In this document: positions 1-9,782 of the stretch, piece by piece
How the letters are laid out: the number at the start of each line of letters is the position of its first letter
How positions within the stretch are numbered: the stretch's first letter is position 1
NCBI GenBank assembly: GCA_027575765.1
Contig: JANBPT010000005.1
Span: 1 to 64,000 of the forward strand
Reading direction: 5' to 3'
Source of the DNA: Tieghemiomyces parasiticus
Taxonomy: Eukaryota; Kickxellomycota; Dimargaritomycetes; Dimargaritales; Dimargaritaceae
DNA: 64,000 bases
Notes under the pieces: generated by a model
What the model saw: only the letters and a program-made list of their open reading frames with translations
Told to the model about the DNA's origin: nothing
Databases searched by the model: none
Made by a program: the position numbers and the translations under genes

Positions 1-6
1 CCTCTT

Positions 7-349
7 CCAGCCTTTATCAGGTAGTGATAAAGGCTGGCTTAATCTTAGGTATTGGAGGTGATTGAGTTGTGGACGACAATCCACAACATTTTGTGAAGCC
101 AAGCATGGCTTATCCCTTTGAGGAGCTGGAATAGGCCGCGCCTATACAACCATCAAAAGAAACAAAAGAAAAGAGACCGGGCAATCTCTGGGAGAGGCCT
201 GGAAGAGACGGGGGCCAGCCAGGCCCTCCACCAATTAGCATTAATCCTTTATTATAGTCATAGTATAAAAGCCGGGCCCAAGTATGCAACACAGGGCCCG
301 GCAGCTTATTTCCTGATTTCTGTCCCATAGTGCCATTCATTGGCACTAT
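7..349. repeat. cluster of short perfect inverted repeats
   Basis: Five separate perfect inverted repeats lie in 343 bases. Arms 7-19/25-37 are 13 bp with a 5-nt loop. Arms 66-73/80-87 are 8 bp. Arms 96-101/106-111 are 6 bp. Arms 271-279/294-302 are 9 bp, all G/C. Arms 327-335/341-349 are 9 bp. Similar hairpins occur further on, for example 1283-1292/1301-1310 (10 bp) and 1521-1527/1551-1557 (7 bp). The structure is directly visible; its role is unknown. Hairpin-rich miniature elements or relics of a foldback element are possible. Confidence 0.7.
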
Positions 350-1274
350 CCCATTAGTAAAGTATATTAATAATATTCTCCTAAGCTTGCTTGTTGGTAA
401 CCATTCATAGATTTTATTTAAGATTTTCTCTGTCAATAGTTAACCTATCAAACTTTGCGTTACAAATTTAGATACCACCACTCCAACTGCATATCCCTGA
501 ACTCAGCACTCCATCCTGGAGGTTCTTTTGAAAGCAGGATCGGCTCTCCAATATTGGTCAGCTTTACATTCTGTTGTGTGCTACCCATCTAAAGCCCCTA
601 AGGTGTAAAGCTTTGACGAAAAATAAAATAAAAAGGAAAAGTAGCACAATTTTATAGAAACAGTAAAAGGTTGGTAAAAGCTGTCATTTATTCATAGGGC
701 CCAACTTTGGCCTGTTATATACTAGCTATTGGACGTCAAACTGATATCTGGTTATTACAAGGACAATGTTGTAGGGTAAAACTACCCAAGAGGAAACTTT
801 GGGTTTAATGAGCACGAATTTACTGAAATAAAGTGATTACTAGAAACGTTATAAAAATGAATTGGGAGTTGCGGGGTAAGCCATTGTTTATTGTGTAGTG
901 ACCCAGAGGGTTTTTATACAGAATGACGTCCAGCATCTTTCACCGAGGCTACAGGTTGAGTAAGGTGAACCCAAGGACAATAGGGCAAGGCAGGGCCGGT
1001 GCCAGCACAAATATCAAGGCAGGTGTGCGACTCCCGGATCAACGAGAAGAATTGTGAGGGAAGTGGAGCCCTAAAAAGATAGAGGCGGGGGTGCCCGTCA
1101 AAGTAGAGGATGCCATCCAATTAATCAGGAAGGGTGGCGTGGCTATAAAGGGTTATTGGATATAGGACTGGATTAGGGGAAAAATGGAGGCACAACCAGA
1201 GACCACAACTGATTGGATCAGTGGTTTACAGCACAACAGACAATAAACTTTCATATTAATGATCAAAGGAAGCC

Positions 1275-1404
1275 ATTATTATTAATGTGGTGATTGAAAC
1301 CACCACATTAGATTATCCCAGGGTAAAGTCCAAGTCTACTATTTCAAAACCATAAATTCTGTGATAGTAGAAAAGCCTTTTGGTTTTGGTATTGGACTTG
1401 GGCC
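1275..1404 (-). repeat. dispersed repeat, copy 1 (inverted relative to 57 kb)
   Basis: Read on the minus strand, this segment aligns by eye with 57052-57178 on the plus strand. Both start with GGCCCAAGTCCAAT, carry AATAGTAGACTTG and ACTTTACC in the middle, and end with AATCACCACA followed by an AT-rich tail. Similarity is roughly three quarters, with small indels, and fades outside. It contains the 10-bp hairpin at 1283-1310. It is probably a piece of an old interspersed element. Confidence 0.65.
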
Positions 1405-2829
1405 TAATATCAGCACTCATGCCTTCAATATTCACCCGCCTTTTTTATGCTGTGTTCTTTGTATACTTCTCCTTACGTTGTTCCACACGATTGCTGCTTT
1501 GAAACGCCACATTATGATAGTGGCCAGGAGAAATAAACAATACCTGTCCACTGGCCATCTCAATAGAACACTAGACTACCATATAGCTTCTCTTTATATA
1601 GGATTCTGACTCCATTGCTTTACAGTGCACCACGGTAACTATTGCCCTTTTTATATTTGGACAGGCAATACAAAACAAGGGATGTTAGCCAAGAAGAACC
1701 ATGTGATATAGAAAGCTAGGCCACAAAGATTGCACAATAAGTGAAGGAAGGGGTTTTGAGGGTACATGTAGAGTTAACTTGGGTACATAGTGCAATATAT
1801 TCATGCTGTAATGAGGTGTAATACTAGCTAGTAACAAAAAAGAAAAAGAACCAGGTGGTAATATTATATATACCAGTGCCTAATGTGGTCGCCTAAAGAC
1901 GACCTTACCTCATGCGCCAGGCAGCAGCCACCCACGACGCCACCACACACCAGAACCGCCCCTCAAGCAATCAACAGAGCAATAACCACCGTCACCCAAC
2001 CCCCCTCAACCCCCCAGAACAACCCTTACAAACGACACTCGATGTATTTTCACACTTCCCTACATTACACGACTTTCTACACTAGCACGTACCGACAGGG
2101 CCAAGTTACAGGCCGGTACCATATATAAGGCCCCTAATCGGAGCACAATTAACGATATCATCAATCTCCCTACTCCTAATTTACTTACTTGCGGCTTAAT
2201 CTGCCGCACCTACGTAGCCCAACGGACCATTGGTATACCTCAGGAGGCATGAGTCCATTGAGAGGGTTCAGAACTGGTACCGGTGGAGGTGCCTGTGGTG
2301 TTGTGGTATACACGGGTGATAATACGATATAAATTTAAAGGGCTATATGGCAGAGTCTCCTGTTGTAATGAGGTAACCGGTGGATGGAGATTATGTATCC
2401 AGTCCGGTCTAGACATTTACAGTTAACGCAAGGCGATATCAGCAAGAAGACATCATGGAGAACGCTAATTAAAGACACGGCGTGAAGGAGACAAACGGAC
2501 CGTGCAATGTGATGTCATAGATAAAGGCCAAGATCAAAAAATTAAAATGAAGCGAGAGGACGACTTTGATGAACTCAGCTTATCGTTCTCGTGCCAAATT
2601 CGAGCGAGAGGTAGCGACTCCGTCTGTGGTCATAGGCGACTATCCCGATGACTGACGACGATCATTCCGATCACAGGGGGTAACTTTCCTAGAATCACCA
2701 GATTGATGCTGATATCAGCTAGGGAATAGCCAGCGTGTTGGCTGAACTTGGTTTAATTTCGAAAAAATAATAATGGGGTTATTTAACTGGCCAATGTACG
2801 CTGGAAGTATTATACAGGGAAAGGTATCG

Positions 2830-2865
2830 AATCAAGAATGTCTTGATTGTAAAAAAAAAAAAAAA
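2830..2865. repeat. 8-bp hairpin followed by A15 tract
   Basis: Perfect arms AATCAAGA (2830-2837) and TCTTGATT (2841-2848) flank a 3-nt loop, and 15 consecutive A follow at 2851-2865. On the plus strand this looks like the A-tailed end of a retroposed sequence. On the minus strand it is a T15 run about 120 bases past the stop of the gene at 2985, where it could act in 3' end formation. The structure is certain; the role is not. Confidence 0.5.
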
Positions 2866-2984
2866 GCAAGAGGGGAATGTGGTTGGTCCCATTGGGAGTG
2901 TAGAATGAACACATCAAACGAAAGCTAGGTGCGCTACTCATAATGAAAAAGGGCGGTGCTAGATAATTCGAAAACATAATACGC

Positions 2985-3437
2985 TCACATGGCGACCTGC
3001 GGGGTCATGGAAAGCTTGATGGTCACGTTGCGACTGCGCTCGTCGATCAGGTCGTCAAAGGAGATACGTCCAACCTGTTTAACTGGAGTGAAGAAGGGAC
3101 TCCCGGCGACCGAGATAATTTTCGTAGGGGTAAAGACATGGGATCCGTCGGTTGGGTCGGCGGTCAGGCTAGCTGGAGACTGGAACTGGCGCGGCAGGGA
3201 AAGGGTGTGGAGATCAGAGGTGGTCGATGCGGAGACAGCATTACGGCGCGTCCGAGGAAAGGTTGAGAGGCTGGCGGCCTCGCTGGCGTACGAAGAATGC
3301 GATTCGAGCGAGGAAGAAGTGCTATAGGGAAGGACGGATCCGCCACGCTTGCTTGACTGGGGCTTGCGCGCGAGGAGACGGGCGAGAAAGTGCGACCTCT
3401 TGTTCTCGGTGGCAGGATAGGTTGTGATTTGAGCCAT
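2985..3437 (-). CDS. hypothetical Ser-rich protein, 150 aa
   Basis: Single-exon frame of 150 residues starting at the ATG at 3437 (A at -3, G at +4). The frame stays open further upstream but without an ATG, so this start is preferred. Third positions are C/G-rich, as in the clear housekeeping genes, which argues that it is real. The first 30 residues are basic. The middle (about 30-100) is rich in Ser/Thr and low in complexity, so probably disordered. The last 35 residues look folded, with the segments TPTKII, SPFFTPVKQVGRISFDD and RSRNVTIKL. There is no signal peptide or membrane segment. I do not recognise the family. The conserved-looking C-terminal end and SP/TP sites suggest a phosphorylated regulatory or adaptor protein, but that is inference. 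Nearest neighbours are gene-free DNA on both sides. Confidence 0.7.
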   Translation of the reverse strand: MAQITTYPATENKRSHFLARLLARKPQSSKRGGSVLPYSTSSSLESHSSYASEAASLSTFPRTRRNAVSASTTSDLHTLSLPRQFQSPASLTADPTDGSHVFTPTKIISVAGSPFFTPVKQVGRISFDDLIDERSRNVTIKLSMTPQVAM

Positions 3438-6400
3438 TATACTGACGGGGAGGATGAGGAGGAGGGGGTGGTGAACGTAGTTGACGGGTAACACTGATGG
3501 ATGCTGCCTTGACCAAGGTCAGGAAAGTAGACGTTGCCTGTAAAAATGGGAGTGAAGGCGAGGCAAACTAAATGTGGACCTTAGGAGCTACCAGCGTTGT
3601 ATGACAAATTGGGAAACAGTCTAGAAACAGAAGGGGTCTAGCTCGATTGAAGTGACAGCGGTATGGACAACAAAGTAAAACGTGATCTAATAGATGCAGA
3701 TGCAGGAAGGGGAGGGGCGGCTAAATCATGACTAGTGGACAGAGAGCGAAAGGTAGAGTACGATAGGGATGTAGCGCAAGCTAAAGTGAGGGGCCGATGG
3801 TTATTTATATCGCTAAAGGAGCTACGCAAAGGAGATGGCAGTATAGAAGATTGAGGTACCGATATCGCGTGACTCTCAGATAACCGGGTGAGTGGACGGA
3901 GCCAGCGCGGGTTTAATCGGTTGGGCGGCCCTACAGAGAAGAGCGATGAGAGCAGTGACTGCCAGAACGATACCGCTGGTGAATAAGTGGCGAGGGGGGT
4001 AGTAACGAAAACGCGGCTGCCGCGTGATAGTGGATTAGGGCCAGGGACGCAGGGGAACGCGGGATATTGAATGGCGGGGCGGACTGGGGCGGGCCAGGGA
4101 CCGATTGCAGTGAAGAACAGCCAGGAGCGCCGCGAACGGGTACGAAGTGTGGGTGCGGGGCGCGTTCAATGTGTGGACAACCAGCCACGGTGAGCCGGTT
4201 CGCAGTCGAGATAATTCGAGTGCTAGGAATATGTGTACGAGGGGAACTGAAGCGCCGCGTGGTAGGCTGGGAAGATGAATGGATGCAGGAGGGTAGGATC
4301 GGGGGGGAGTGGCCAATTCTAACGGGGCAAAGTAGTTTGGTCGGGACAGGCTCCGGCGGGGATCAGTGTGAAAAAGCCGTTGGTAGAAAATGAGAAGTAG
4401 CAACGGTGGCGGAGTGATCAGACAAGATGGACAGGTACTCAGAGTGGGCAGCTATGAAAGTAGGAAGGTGTGGTTGTTACGACCCAGTGAAAGGAGGACA
4501 GGTTGAGTATTATATAGCTGGCCGCCATTCCCATCGAGCAGCCATATGAATGATCCACGCGCTGTGAGCCGCATGGCAGGAGGGTAGGGGTAAATGAAAG
4601 GCCAAGAGAAACCACTTAATACCGCTTAATAGGATGCACTTCCACCGCTCTCATTAGGCCCCTTGGCCACACATACACCCTGTTCGGGTGGACCGAACGG
4701 CCTCTCGTCTGCACGTATTTTTATTATTTCTCCCTGCCGCCGCCGGGCCCCTCAATACGCCCCTTGACGTGATATTTACCTGCTGACCTCCTTCTCCTCT
4801 ATTTTTTTTTTTGAGCGGACCCTGTTTTGGGGACCCGATCCACCGGAATTCGCGCTTTCCTTCGCGTCCTTCTCGTCGGCCCACCGGTCGCCATTCTTAC
4901 GCTAGGGTCTGATCACCACTTTTACGCCCGGGCTTTTTGAAGGGCTATAGGTTATCTACAACAGCTATGCTGACACTATGCAGTGCCGCGAATATGACAT
5001 CGCCAATGCCCAAAGTCGCAGTGAAAGCGCAGGTGTGACGCAGACACGAAAAGGAGGACACCGACCACCAGCTTCGCTCTACCGGAGTTGCATGGAGAGA
5101 CAGGACCGGGATGCGCACTTACAACCCAAGCTGGGCGTCCATGACATTGCTAACTAGCCGGTTGGGCAAGTGGGGCCACTGTCGTGCCGTTAATCCGGGG
5201 GTAAGACGCCAGCTTTATCAGTGACGATTACTTCCGTGGCACGGCGGGTCATGTGTCGCCAATCGTGTCAGCGTGACATCCTATACCGATGGCTAGTGTT
5301 CATTTTTATCATCGTCGAGTCATCTCGGCGAGTGGCTTCACTTGAGAGCATAATTCGTGAATGACGCGGCGCCTGCATTCTTATTATGAAGGTCGTCCCC
5401 CTGTTATTTTCGGGCTGAACGGCCGCGGCATGCGGCCCGCGGTCGTGCCGCTTGTCCTCGCATCGGTGGTGAAGGATGGTCGGCTTGGAGGGGAGGCCTT
5501 TCGGTTACGGACAAGCCGCCTACGACTTAATCATGTATCTGTTTTTTTACATCGGCACATTGTTTACAGGTCCAGGTCTCACTAGAAAAGATCCTGTATA
5601 GCGCAAGGCTATAATGCGACGGGTGTAGATTCGACAGCTCCTCGTTTGAACCAAGTAGTACCAGCTGGTCAAGACTTGGCATCTCGGGTGCAACAGAACA
5701 AGTGGGAAAGAACTGTAGGCCGTGCGAAAGCGCATCGGCACTTGTAGAACACAACTCAAACGGCAAAAGATTCAAAACTAGCCGCTGAACAGCAGTTTAT
5801 ACACCTTACCGCACTACGGTTGAGGAAAAAGGTAGTTCACAACGAGTATTCCGCTTGCCCTAGTCCCGCAAGGCTACAGCCGTCGGTAGGCTGGCAGTGC
5901 GTCTAAGGCTACGCACTCAAACACTATTGTCCATCACTGCCTGGAGTTGTGTTTTTCACGCTCTGCCTAGCTCAAACTTATCTTGATATTTGGCTGTCCA
6001 GCATGGCCCGGTACGACCGTGCCCAGAACCGCGCACAATGAATAGGCTAGACTCCCCTTTATTAGGTGCCCGCATGAGCTTTGCACTCGCAACCCCCTGG
6101 CTGGTCCGGAAAGCATAACTACGTGACCCTTCTTTGAGGAGCCTCCATCACCAGCCACACCAGAATAGGGACAGGCCCCATGCCGGTACGTCAGGATAGA
6201 GGGTAACGGCAACCGACTAAAAATTAAGCCAGCTCACCGTAAACCAAGTGAAGAATATTGCTGCCAGTCCATTGGAAATGGTGAAGGTGGGACCTCCAAC
6301 CAACTAGGGGCAATCTGAAAATAGCCCGCTGGATGGTTCGTATAGGCCATCCTATAATTCGACGTTGTTCAATCGCTGGTCCCTGCTCTACCCCGCACCC

Positions 6401-8300
6401 CTGAATTAGCTCCAATATAGCCATTGAGAGTTATAACTAGCTTCATTGCCCCTGGCCCCTAGGCGGTTAAGGGGCTCGCTTTTTGTTCGAGTTTTAGTTT
6501 TGTGGACTGTCCAAACTACTCTTTAGGTTTACCTACCGAGGTACAGTCTTCCTATCAGTATGCGCAGGAAGGCGCTTTGGCTCACCAAGCCCATGTTACC
6601 AACTGCATTTATGCGCATACCTCATTGCCTGTCACAAAGTAATACCGCCAGCTATACCTCTTTTTATAAAGACCTAAACCGTGAGCCTGTCATCATTCAA
6701 GTTGGCTCGGTCCGAACAATTGGACTGTTAATGTGCCACATGGATAATAAAAGAGCAGAAATATGCTCTGGTCGAACATCGCGTGGCCTATGTCCTCATG
6801 ACGACAATGTAGATTGCCAAGTGTCGAGTACTGTTGGTTAGATATGCCCTACGCCGCGTATCTTTGCCTGTAATGCTTCGTTAAAGTTTCCATAACTTCT
6901 ACGCTGGAGAAGCCGACGTCGAGTGACATAGCGGAACATTGGAGATCTCTAGCTCTGGTACCATACCGGGGTCCTGATAGCAACGGAGATGATAAACCAA
7001 ATGGGATGGCACATTCTAGAATTGAATATTTCTCACAGCACCGACTTATTATTTATAATCTGCACTGCGTTGAAGGTCTTAAGCCTCAGTTCACCACCTT
7101 TCTAGCATCTGTGGAAATCTAGAAGCTCATGACCGCAGACGGCGGCTAAGAACCCTGAAAGCCACGACATCGGTACACCAGAAGTACGTCTACCCCCACC
7201 CCCTATCGTTAACCACTAGTCAGCCTAGACAACCCATAGATATTCACCAAGTCACCATGACTCCATCGACGACCCAATCAACCTAGAGGCCCAGCGGAAA
7301 AGCCCAACATCCACCGGCTATATAAAGCCAACAAAACTGTCTAATATGTTCTACTTTCACTTTTATCGATCTTGCACTCGATGCTTAGAAACTGGCCCGC
7401 AGGTCTCTGCCTACCTCATGAACCATTTTAAGTTTAAGCTGGCATTGATGAGCCGCCTAATCCCACAGAAAAAGAATCAGAGGACCCACTCCCAATGCTA
7501 ATCTGGGCTTTCCAACTGCCAGCAGCCTCCCTTGCAACCGCTTATACCAAGTAGGGCGGCGGTCGGTATTCTGCCAAGAAAGACTGGATGGATAAACCTA
7601 AGTAAATTTATGATTATCTTTACTGAGTAGTGAAAAAAAAATAATTACGGATGGCTACAACGAGCCGTCTTAGTAGGCCGGGGTCTTTGGGGTATCGCGA
7701 GTGTCAGCTGCCGTTTCCTGTTCTCCCGAGGGAGTTGGGGATTCCTCCATGGTGTCCAGCTGCAGGGTTACCTTGTCTGGGCAACCACTAAGATCGCAGT
7801 GTGGAGGACTCTCCTCTCAATTCGGCGACACCCTTATGGTCGGCTCACAGTGAGGGTGGATATGACGGCTTCCCTGTTTTACTGTAGCACCTAGTGACGC
7901 CCAATCAGACGTATTTTTAGACCCCAGCCACCCTAGAGATGCCAATAGATCCCTAGACCATTAGCTACGGACCAGCACTACACCTCTATAGGAAGCAAAG
8001 CCTAGGCAGGAGGGAATATGAACATCGCCCTCTTTCTTTCTGCTAGCGCCGCCTCGGCCGTGCCGCGGCGTAAATGTGTGACCGGCTCTTCACAGACGGA
8101 AGATTCGCTAGAAACGATTGTCCACCCTCACCAATAATATGTGTTAGAGGTGGCGGCGCCAGCGTAGTCCAGCCGCGCAGCACCGTCAGGCCGCTGAGAG
8201 CTTACAGGGGAATAATAACGGTCGTGAAGTCATATGGGCGAAGCTTGTATTACCGAGCATTCCAGACTCTCCATTCCTTGGTTAACATCGTCGCACAATC

Positions 8301-8342
8301 AAGAGAGAGAAGGTGAGGAAGAGGAAGAGGGAGAGAGAGAGG
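8301..8342 (+). repeat. purine (GA/GGA) tract
   Basis: 42 bases of almost pure AG/GGA repeats with a single pyrimidine interruption, about 275 bases upstream of the secreted-protein gene at 8618. Such tracts are common promoter-proximal microsatellites; no specific function is shown. Confidence 0.75.
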
Positions 8343-8456
8343 TAATATACGTGGCGGGACCAGGAGACGACACGCCTGTCAACTGCAAGCTGACTTTTAT
8401 ATAGGAGCTATTATACACGCCGCACTGCTCCTATGCCTATCATTGGACTGTTCTCC

Positions 8457-8467
8457 TATATATAAAG
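8457..8467 (+). promoter_or_regulatory. TATA-like element of the gene at 8618
   Basis: TATATATAAAG lies 161 bases before the ATG of the secreted acidic protein. Comparable elements precede the two F-box-like secreted genes, while the PRP17 and GSK3 upstream regions show none that I can see. This is sequence resemblance only. Confidence 0.4.
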
Positions 8468-8617
8468 TATTCATTCGCGCCTCACCAAAGAAAAAAAAAA
8501 GCTCACCATTCAACTTCACATCTTTCTCTCGCACACTTTGTAGTCCCGACTTTTTCAAGCGTTCCTCTTCTTTGCGATCCTTAACACGATCACTCACCTC
8601 CGTGCCCCATCACCACC

Positions 8618-9782
8618 ATGAAATTCCACCATCTTATCCCCGTGCAGGCCGCTTTCTTCCTGGCCGTCCGTGCTATGCCTATGGAGCACGCTAGTGCCAC
8701 TCCTACTGATGTGGACCGCATCGTAAGTGATAAACATACATCACCCTGTCTTGGTACTCGAACTAGGGAGTGATTATTATAGTATTGCAACCTGTGTCTG
8801 GTACGCGGCATTAATATATGAAACTTTCAATCTTCCTCGTACTGGCTAATGTAAATAGACGATGAACTTCCTCGCCCAGCTGTACGCCAAACGTGCTACG
8901 GACTTCGTACCGCAACCGGCGGAGTTTGAGTTGTCATTAATGGCCTCGCACCGGGAGTCCTCCATCATGTGTGCTAGACTTCAGACACTAAAGGATGACG
9001 ACTCGGACAACGAAAGCGTCCCAGATACAGATAGTGACGATGAAGGCAGCGCCAATGACAGTGAGGATGAGGAAGAGCCGAACCGTCGTGGTCAGATCCT
9101 TTTCGAAGGCAACTACGAGTTCCCTAACATTCCTGCCCTGCGCAGTACGATCCAGAACTTCGTCACGCCACTGATTCTACGCCACCTTTACGACAACCAG
9201 CGTAAGCAGATTAAAGAGTTGGCTAGCCGCGTCAACAATAAGGATCGCAAATACCTAGATTTTGCGTCTCTTTTCTCGGAAGAAAAAATCGGGGGAAGGC
9301 TACAGCGGGTGATGGAAAAGGCTCTCGCCGACTTCCATGTAGTAGAGGTCAAAGGAGATTGCCTCATCGACGCCGCCAGCTCAGCAACGGGCAGCACACC
9401 TCGCTTAGTCAACAATCTCATCAAGGCCGCGGCCTCTGGTAATCAGTGGGAGCTTATGACCAATATTATTGCACATACCACGACCCAAAAACTACTGAGG
9501 GATGATCTACAGCTGGTGGTGCCTCCCACAGATCTGGCGATGATGCACGACTCGGAAGCTGCATTTACGGTCTATTACTTGTACCAGCGGGACGGCACCG
9601 TTGACGAGAAGAAAATTCGCGACCAGCTATCTCTCTCCCAGGACCAGAAAGTGACAGCCTTCCTTGATAATTTTGTAGGGTATGTCTTATATTACCTGTA
9701 CGACCAAACCCGTGACGCCCTTTCACATAACGGTGATTGGGACGCTCTCAATCAGTTTACCTCTAGCCTTAACTTTGCATAG
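8618..9782 (+). CDS. secreted acidic alpha-helical protein, 342 aa, unknown function
   Basis: Two exons, 8618-8722 and 8859-9782, with a 136-nt intron (GTAAGT donor, GGCTAAT branch-like site, AATAG acceptor) in phase 0. The ATG follows CACCACC, a good start context. Residues 1-20 or so form a signal peptide: basic start, then a hydrophobic core around VQAAFFLAVRA. Residues about 70-115 are a highly acidic Asp/Ser/Glu linker (DSDNESVPDTDSDDEG and onward). The remaining 220 residues are predicted helical and without cysteine pairs. I recognise no family. The design (signal peptide on a short first exon, phase-0 intron, long helical second exon, acidic linker) resembles the two secreted F-box-like genes at 29.7 and 37.7 kb, but no F-box-like motif is visible. 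A secreted or cell-surface fast-evolving protein is the best description; an effector role would be speculation. Confidence 0.8.

Larger units (their letters stand above)
1..2984. other. AT-rich gene-free block
   Basis: No reading frame here has fungal coding character; the frames are short, interrupted and often begin at non-ATG codons. The block is AT-rich compared with the genes and holds many short perfect hairpins, a dispersed repeat (1275-1404) and a hairpin plus A15 tract (2830-2865). It reads as old mobile-element or degenerate repeat DNA. No transposase, reverse transcriptase or integrase motif could be recognised. Confidence 0.6.
3438..8617. other. 5.2-kb stretch without a supportable gene
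   Basis: All frames here are short, overlap on both strands and lack codon bias or recognisable motifs. Contents are a moderately GC-rich part (3.6-4.5 kb), a T-run at 4802-4813, and a long mixed-composition part (5-8 kb) that looks like decayed sequence. The minus-strand frame at 5527-5775 has a protein-like look but no clean start or splice signals. The last 300 bases hold a purine tract and a TATA-like element belonging to the next gene. Confidence 0.55.

Noticed and set aside
5527..5775. 82-codon minus-strand frame with a protein-like appearance
   Set aside because: Short and without recognisable motif, good start or splice sites. A relic is possible but unsupported.
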